Source of the DNA: Emydura subglobosa
Lineage: Eukaryota; Chordata; Testudines; Chelidae
Length of the DNA: 64,000 nucleotides
Assembly: GCA_007922225.1 (NCBI GenBank)
Contig: ML679954.1
Location: 22,713,003-22,777,002 of the forward strand
Direction: 5' to 3'
Position 1 is the stretch's first letter, and every line of letters begins with the position of its first letter. Below are positions 57,501 through 64,000 of the stretch, piece by piece. A program made the position numbers and the translations under genes. A model generated the notes under the pieces. It did no database searches and was not told the origin of the DNA. It worked only from the letters and a program-made list of their open reading frames with translations.

Positions 57501-59820
57501 CCAGCTCTAAAAATCAGTCCTGGGCCCAGGTTATTCTCTTGTAGTGCAATTGTCTACCTCGCAAAGATCAAACAGGGGTCCTACTGCACTGCACTGCAGT
57601 GGCACAGAGACTCTTCTTTCCCTTGGTAGATGCACCTTTGTGCTCTGAATTCTAAGCTAAAAAAAATAAAGTCAGGTCCCTAATGTGCAGCAGAATGGAA
57701 CCAGAAATAAAGCCCTGGATTGCTAGGCTTCTGCTCCGTAACCACTAGATAACTCTCTCCCTCATTTGAGTTAAGCTGTTAAACATACAACTTTTTGAAC
57801 ACGAATCCCCGAGTTTTGCTCCTCAGAGTGAAGAAATTAAGGGACAGTTCTAGTAAATCATGTGAAGTCAGCTAATTGCTGGACATTTTATCTCCAGAAG
57901 TTCTCTTATACTCAGCAACAATAAAACACTTTAACTTCCTCAGTCCCTTCTGTTATCCACATGCTCAGGTCTTGGTCATATAAAACAACAAGTAATATCC
58001 TACTTCCACGAGAACATGATGTGTTGACCTCATTGTTACTTTATGGCTTCCGCAGCCTGTTCTCCTTGGGACCACTTTCAAAATTTCAGTCAACTTAACA
58101 TTTGTTTGATACACTCTTTATTATGAACCTAATAGGGAAGGACCTGGAGGACGTTCAAATCGATCCAAGTGTGAGCCAGAACTGCTAAAGCCATAAGGTA
58201 ATATACATAGAGGATGCTGCTATACTATACTGTTAGGTAGAGTAAACTCACAAAAACTCAAAATTGACCTTAACTTGAGTTTGCATCTGTGGACCAGCAG
58301 AGATGAAATATTTTGAATTTCTGGGATGGAAATTCTGTTTTTTGACCAGCTTTGCATAACAAACAACAACAACAAAAAACAAAGAGGTGGTGAGCTGACA
58401 AGAATTTATAGACAATCCTAAATGTTCTATATTAACTGGCAATGAACAACTCCTCACTGTGATCCTGAGAGCTTGTGCTTGAGCAAACAAAGGAATTTTT
58501 TCATTCATGTAAATGAAAACCATTCTGAATTTACTCCTTGTGATTTTCTATATGAACTGGAGAGTTAATGAACTGGTGTGGGACCTGGGACTGGGAGGTT
58601 ACTTCAGCGTGATCTCCACATGCAAAAGATTTTAGTTGTGTGTTTGTGTATAACCATGGCTAGTTGCTCATATTTCCCTGAAAGTTAGTCTCTTTAAAGT
58701 GCCTTTTAGGCTCTTTAAAGTGCCTTTTCCCTTTAAGCAACAGACAGAGAATAGGGAGGAGTGCTGCAGGGAGACCCAAACAGCATGTAAGTGATTTCCC
58801 ACCCCCCTTGAACATCAGGGAGACTGAGTAATAGTGAGAGGATAAGTCTGTAATGACTTTAATCAACGTCTCCACAAGATGGCAAGCTTTTTTGGCGTTT
58901 AATTTTTTTAAGCAAGACAAAAAAACAAGCTTGTTTCTGTCCCTTGTGGGATTTCTGAAATTTGTGTAGCTCTAACTTGAGTGTCTGTAAAAGAAAGCAG
59001 GAGCCTAAGAAAATTACTTGTTCTTGTATCTCCTTAGGCATGGTTGAACTGATTCAGAAAAACAAGGAATCCCCCTGAACCACATCCTGTTTCTAGAGTC
59101 AAATATGAAACAATATAGTTAAAAGTCTTGAAATGCTCAGAAAGTATCTTTTATTCCACTTTCCAGAAGTGATCAATTCTGAAGGGCTAAAATATTAAGG
59201 TAAACTGTTAAAACTGCGTATTTCTAGCTAGAACAATGAAGTTGAAATTAGAAACTTCATATGGAAATCTGTTCCTGTCTGAGAGATTCTGGGAGGACAG
59301 GGTAATTTCAAGAAACATCCAGAATTTGAGAGGCTTATCCAAACTGAATGTGAACTCTGAACCTTTAGAGATTCACCAATCACTAGTTCCTTTAATGGGA
59401 ACAATTTCTGAGGCAAAAAAAAGAGTTGGCCATTGGAGGCTTTTGCTAGTATTAGAATGTTCAGTGATGCCCTAGGTTTGCTGAATCCAGGCTTGCATTC
59501 AGCAGCAGTGAAACAAACCAAGGCAAGGTGTTTTGCTAAACAGTTTCCCAGTGACAATGGACATAGCAGCAACTACAAAGCCCTTTCAGCCTTGTGGCAA
59601 TATGCAGAGCCTTTGGGAGGACAAAGACGCTGTATTGCAAACGATATTATTGTGATGATCTCTACAGTTCACTTGAATTTATTAGTCTGTGGAGTCTATG
59701 GACCACATTCAGTGTTGATATAATTTGATGCCTGCTCCCTCTTCCGCCTCCCATGCAGCCTTAATTCAGCCCCATTGGGTATATGGTTAGGACTGGCAGA
59801 ATTCAGAGGGTTGATTTATT
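57501..59820. other. Anonymous AT-rich DNA
   Basis: No gene is recognised. A short antisense MIR-like piece may lie at 57.68-57.77 kb ('ctgctccgtaaccactagat'). An imperfect tandem pair of 'ctctttaaagtgcctttt' (58690-58707 and 58711-58728, period 21) is visible. Frames 59228-59572 (minus, 114 codons) and 59433-59723 (plus, 96 codons) overlap antiparallel and match nothing I know. Confidence 0.4.
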
Positions 59821-59825
59821 TCTTT

Positions 59826-60193
59826 GTCTTTTTGGGTTTTTTTTATAATTTTGATGGATAACACTGATGTTTATTTTTAAACATTTTTTATTTTTATCAA
59901 AATATATGTTTACAGTTAGTGAAGCTATGGGCGGTTGAGACAATAATGACAAACGTTGAGATTCAAAGAGTTAAAACCTTATAATACAAAACTTTGCATG
60001 TCAAAATACATAAAGTAAATATCCTTAAATCAAACCCCAGTAAGTTCTCAAGCAGCATTTTCTTACTTTGCCTATCTGTAAATTTCAGTTATTTTTGATG
60101 GAAATATTTTGTTGGTTCCTGTGTGTATGGTGAAATTGACATTTACCAATGTTTATCAACAAAACTGGAATCCTTCCAAGCCTTACCATATAG
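59826..60193 (+). repeat. Unidentified interspersed repeat, copy B
   Basis: This is the second copy of the repeat at 39418-39887, in the same orientation, with many substitutions and lacking about 100 bp of copy A's interior. Both copies end at a 'ccttccaagc...atatag' boundary, which suggests a defined element end. No terminal inverted repeats, poly(A) tail or target duplication are obvious. Confidence 0.8.
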
Positions 60194-60389
60194 AATTTAA
60201 TTACATGATCCCATACTATTCCTCCCCTCCCCCCATCCCCAGGATTCCAGCCTCATTCAGTGCACAGGATAGATGGTGCTCTCTGAATATGCAACTACTG
60301 AATATTTTGTTTTATCCTCATTGTTCACTGCCTGGCCTCCCCATGCCTAATTTATTTCCCTCATGGACTTTCCTAGGATATTCATCACT

Positions 60390-60490
60390 ATAGTATCTGA
60401 GTACTTACAACATTAATTAACCTTCACAATACTCCTGTGAAGTGAGAGGATAGTATTCCCATTTTACAGATGGGGAGCTGAGGCAACATG
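60390..60490 (-). mobile_element. MIR/CORE-like SINE 3' portion, antisense
   Basis: 'acaacattaattaaccttca', 'caatactcctgtgaagtg' and 'cccattttacagatggggag' are the reverse complement of the MIR-like 3' half. It lies just upstream of the retrotransposon gag. Confidence 0.65.
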
Positions 60491-60618
60491 ATGGGATGTT
60501 CTTCACACTGGTGAACTAGGGGTTAAAGGACATCTCTGGGCTGAAGGAGAATGTGGGCAGTGACTAAGTCCTGGTAAAGGGACAGGCATGTAATGGTTAA
60601 CCTGACCCAAAGGAAGCC

Positions 60619-61680
60619 ATGGATACAGAAAAGTTACTGAAATGGATGGTGAAGAGCCAGCAACAGCAGGCAACCTAGCAACAGCAATGTCAACCACTAC
60701 AACAATTGCAGTCCAGCGGGAACAAGTGGCCCAGCAGCAGCAACAGCTACTCTGGGAACTGGCGACACAGCACCAGGTGCAACAAGAATGCCTTATTCAG
60801 CAGGTGGTAGCACTCGTGTAGCCCCAGGAGGCATCTAATTCCATGGTGCCTGGACACTTGGGATGATCCTTCCCACCAGGTTGCCCAACTGGGTCATGGA
60901 AATGGGCCCCGGAGATGACTCAGATGCCTTTCTGGTCACTTTTGAACAGGTGGCCACCGTGGCACGTTGGTCACAGGAGCACTGAGTCACCATGATAGCC
61001 CCATATTTGATGGAACCAGCACCCGATGCATATTGGTGCTTGGGCCCCTAGAGGTGCCTGACTACAGCAAGATGAAGGCAGCCATCCTTCAGTACCTGGA
61101 CATCAACCCCAAGATGTTCTGCCAGTTGTTCAGAAAGAAGAGATACCCACCAGGAACCCAACCCCAGGTGGTGACCCAATGCCTAAAGGAACTGTGTTGG
61201 TGCTGGTTGGATCCCGAGATGCAGACTGGAGTACAGGTGCCAGAGGCTATCATGTTGGAGCAGTTCATCCAGCTTCTTCTGGCTGGTGGGAAGGAGTGGG
61301 TGAAATGCCATTGACCATCAGCCCTGGCCGAGGCTGTGATCTGTGTGGCAGCTGATAATCCAGCCTTGAAGACACCGAATACAGGGCCTCCAGAACCAGG
61401 ATACCGACCCCTAGCAAGAGCCATGCTAGGAGGGGCAGCTGAACTGGCTGTCCCCCTTTAGGTTGCCCCCACCCCTAAGGTGGGACCCAGGTAGTGAGGC
61501 AGAATGGAGAGGGGACAGGGGTCCCAAGGAGGGAGGTACATCCCACCAGGAGGTCTCATGGCTCTGGGGGGTGAGCCAACCAACCATGACCCCAAAGGGG
61601 AACTCTTTTGAGTGTGGACAGGAAGGGCATTTTAGGCAGGAGTGCACCTTAATTGACTGTAGCTATGGATAGCAAGCACC
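60619..61680 (+). pseudogene. Gmr1-like retrotransposon gag with SCAN-like capsid region
   Basis: This is the gag polyprotein of a Gmr1-like Ty3/gypsy element, which would form the particle that packages element RNA. The probable start is ATG 60619. A Gln-rich N-terminus follows (CAG/CAA codons, with a TAG in place of one). The frame then shifts repeatedly. From about 61045 to 61314 the capsid C-terminal region reads K-M-K-A-A-I-L then L-E-Q-F, the layout of a SCAN domain. An in-frame TGA at 61312 could be a CGA decayed at CpG. Frame 61463-61672 ends in a zinc knuckle whose first Cys is Ser (TCT, 61604), while the remaining C-H-C (61613, 61628, 61643) is kept. It is non-functional. Confidence 0.8.
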
Positions 61681-61912
61681 AGAGCTCATAGGTGGGGCCA
61701 GGCAAGATGCTGCTGGTATGGGTCAATGGAGCTGAAGTGATGTGCTTGGTAGACTCCGGGTGTAGCCAAACCATTGCATGGGCGAGCTTGGTAGAGTCCC
61801 CCAACACATCGGGTGCTCCTCCAGTGCATCCATGGGGACATGTGACCCTACCCTGAAACAAAAGTGCAACTAAGTGTAGGAAGCTACACTGAGACTTTCT
61901 GGCTGTCCCTCT
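61681..61912 (+). pseudogene. Gmr1-like aspartic protease fragment
   Basis: Directly after the zinc knuckle and a stop, a frame reads V-W-V-N-G and then L-V-D-S-G-C-S-Q-T. The D-S-G catalytic triad of retroviral-type proteases is at 61752-61760. It continues with frame damage through a H-G-D-like block to about 61.91 kb, where similarity stops. No integrase or reverse transcriptase follows, so this copy is truncated within or just after the protease. The order gag-PR agrees with the missing left part of the element at 9.8-12.8 kb. Confidence 0.75.
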
Positions 61913-63455
61913 CCCTATTGAGCCTCTGAGCCTCCCCTCCCTCTCCTATCCCTCTGTCTCCCTTCCCATTTGCACAGAGCTTCCACATGGTGGGCTTCTG
62001 GTTTCCTGGATCCTCTGTAGCCCACTAGCGGGCTGACATGTAACTGGGGCTCCCATGGCTTCTGGACTCACCAGCAGCATTCTCACAGGAATTTTTTTTA
62101 AATTATTTCTGAAACAATATTGTTGACGTCCTGTTCCACAAGAAGTTTCAAGTTTTTGGAAAATACAGAAGTTAGAAATTTTTTCATACTATTGGAAATT
62201 TGTTTCAGCCAACATTTTCCATAATGCATATGCACAAGGTGGAATGAAATAATGTTGCACTAGTGCATTTACTCATTTTGCTATCCATCTTGCACTAGTA
62301 TCTTCTGGAGAGTTGTGCATCCCTAGGGTGAGGTTTTCAAACACTTCCAAGAGGGCTTGAAAGTATAGTTATTGGATTTCTATAGTAGACTTGCATAGTG
62401 TGCAATACGCATTTTTACCATTTAAATTCATAATTCTATTTCAAAGACATAAATGAGAAAAATTATAGCCTGTATTTACCTCCTTTCTATGTATAAATAA
62501 AAATTGTTTTATTCCCTATCTTGGTTCTACAGTAGAAGTTGCCAACAAGTCCCCATGTTCTTAGATCAGTGCTGACAAACTTAGAACCTTGTTTACAAAT
62601 AAGGAAGCAAAAAAGGGAATATTGATTTCCAGTTCTACTGGAAAGTGGATAATACAATCAATTTTTGTCAGTTTGGCTCTAGATTCAGTTTTGCTTTTGT
62701 TTGATTGATAGTCAGTCCTAATGCTTGTTATTTTGACTATCAGGCATCAGATAATTTCTCTTGAGATAGTCAAGACCTTTTAACGGGAAGCCTAAGTGAG
62801 GAAATAGTCTATAATGGTTCTTAAGGAGACAGGGGTTATTATTTTTACTTCTATAATGGCTGATTTAAGTCACAATGATGGCCAGCAGCCAGGGAAGCAA
62901 CACATTCTATTGGAAACATGCATTTTCTTAAAAAGGCAAATCACTGAAAGGAAAAATATCCAGTGGGCAATTGAGACTAGACTGTACGAGACAATTGCTG
63001 CCTTGAATAAAAAGCTTCTCCTACCCACATGGTGCATAGATGGGATGTACCAGCTGCATCATCCTACAAGACGATACAACCTGCTCCTTCTATTGTGGTA
63101 TAGGCAGGGTGACATTCTCTTCTCCTCTTCAACTCTGATGTATACCCACGAGGCACATGAAGGAAGCAATCCCTATGCTCCACTAACTGTAGAGACTGTG
63201 GCTGTGACTGGCCCTTGTGTGGGGCTTGAATGAAGGATGACTATTTGTGTCCATCCTCCTATGCACCTACAGAAAAGCCAGCCATAGTCTGGCCCTAGAT
63301 GTTGCATGGAAGTTTTGTAGCATCATCACTAATGTTGATCAGCTCAAAATCAAGATGGCATTCTGTGTTTGATGGAGGTTTAGTGCAATTTGAGTTGTAT
63401 CAATATCCAGTATCAACAGTATAGTTGATACTGTAGGGCTAGTTCACAAATGTAA
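61913..63455. other. Anonymous DNA with a 139-codon open frame
   Basis: A C/T-rich segment follows the gag-protease fragment. From 62.1 kb on the DNA is AT-rich. Frame 62814-63233 (plus, 139 codons, ATG start) is long for this composition. Its peptide has no family, signal or membrane features that I recognise, so I do not call it a gene. 62.08-62.24 kb has 'gaaatttgtttcagcc'-like wording that recalls the hAT-like element at 33.1 kb. Confidence 0.3.
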
Positions 63456-63459
63456 TACT

Positions 63460-63780
63460 TTCAGTGAAAAGTTTTGAAAGGAATGAAGGAAGTTCATTTG
63501 GATTCAACGAATTCCACGGAAGTTTCAAACAAATCGAACTGAACATTTTTGTTTAGTTTCATAGAAAAAGTGTCTCATTTTGGTGGCTTTTCCTCTTTCT
63601 CTCCCTTTTATTTCCATTGGAAAATGGGATGGTTGCTGGGGAAAGGAAGGAGGAGAAAAAACCTGAAAACCAAAATAAAGTGAAATTTTTTTCAGTTCAA
63701 TCAAGAAATATTACAAAAATTTTCCATTAACTTTGAAAGGCTTTTAATTGAAAAATGAATTTTTTTTTGCTAGATCTTGA
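63460..63780. mobile_element. Possible second relic of the hAT-like AT-rich element
   Basis: 'agtgaaaagttttgaaagga', 'gtttagtttcatagaaaaag' and 'aatttttttcagttcaatca' share the style of the 33085-33486 element (runs of gaaaa/tttt with 'ttcag'). The terminal repeats are not visible, so this is tentative. Confidence 0.25.
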
Positions 63781-63884
63781 CAGAGGCTAAATGACAGACA
63801 AGGGAAAATGTTCTCATTCCTCACTGCCCATATTTAATTATGGAAAACTTGGAACTGAAGTTGTTGACCTATTCAGAATAGAGG

Positions 63885-63990
63885 TGGAGGGCTTGATCCT
63901 CCAGTATATTACACCAATTTTATATACATTTTACACTGGTAACTGCTTTGCAGTTAATTGAGTTCCACTGATGTAAAACTTAAGGTAACA
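63885..63990. repeat. Palindromic MITE-like repeat
   Basis: 'gcttgatcctccagtatatt' and inverted 'acaccaattttata'/'actgatgtaaaact' arms are the foldback class seen at 450 and 20252. It may run up to or beyond the window end. Confidence 0.45.
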
Positions 63991-64000
63991 TAGTGGAGAA

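Noticed and set aside
58690..58728. Tandem 'ctctttaaagtgcctttt' pair considered as a minisatellite
   Set aside because: There are only two copies with a 3-bp spacer; too short to call more than a local duplication.
61089..61424. 111-codon minus-strand open frame
   Set aside because: It is the antisense shadow of the gag capsid region.

Overview
This is 64 kb of vertebrate nuclear DNA, AT-rich and mostly non-coding. The repeat content points to a turtle. It holds CR1 LINE sequence with the usual octamer tail, two families of tRNA-derived SINEs of the tortoise Pol III (Cry) type, MIR/CORE-like SINEs, many short palindromic MITE-like repeats of the kind seen in turtles and crocodilians, and pieces of Gmr1-like Ty3/gypsy retrotransposons. 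The species call is inference from memory of these families and was not checked against a database. I recognise no intact host protein-coding gene, rRNA, tRNA or CRISPR array. The window is best read as an intergenic region or a very long intron.

Layout. 0-9.8 kb: anonymous AT-rich DNA with palindromic repeats (clustered at 0.44-0.87 kb, again at 5.2 and 6.0 kb) and an L2/L3-like LINE 3' tail (8.0-8.3 kb). 9.79-12.85 kb: a decayed Gmr1-like retrotransposon whose integrase lies upstream of reverse transcriptase and RNase H, flanked by two related LTRs, the right one abutted by a CR1 tail. 12.9-13.2 kb: an open stretch that could hold a small exon. 16.6-19.3 kb: a 5'-truncated, frameshifted CR1 LINE on the plus strand, followed by a GC-rich patch. 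20-24 kb: a MIR-like SINE, a candidate spliced exon (20.93-21.09 kb) and a Cry-type SINE. 27.8-28.3 kb: a second L2/L3-like tail. 33.1-33.5 kb: a likely hAT-type non-autonomous DNA transposon. 39.4-39.9 and 59.8-60.2 kb: two copies of an unidentified interspersed repeat. 42.0-44.0 kb: a nested stack of a MIR-like SINE cut by a palindromic MITE and by a Cry SINE, then an antisense CR1 cut by an 870-bp solo LTR with a 4-bp target duplication, then another L2/L3-like tail. 60.6-61.9 kb: the gag-protease part of a second Gmr1-like element, with a SCAN-like capsid region, a zinc knuckle that has lost its first Cys, and a protease DSG motif.

How it fits together: nothing here forms an operon or pathway. 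The functional logic is that of retrotransposons. The gag-PR piece at 61 kb and the IN-RT-RNase H piece at 10-12 kb are complementary parts of the same class of element, and neither can be active. The most notable signals are the IN-before-RT domain order, the SCAN-like gag, the nested insertions at 42-44 kb that give a relative history, the two-copy unknown repeat, and two small exon candidates.
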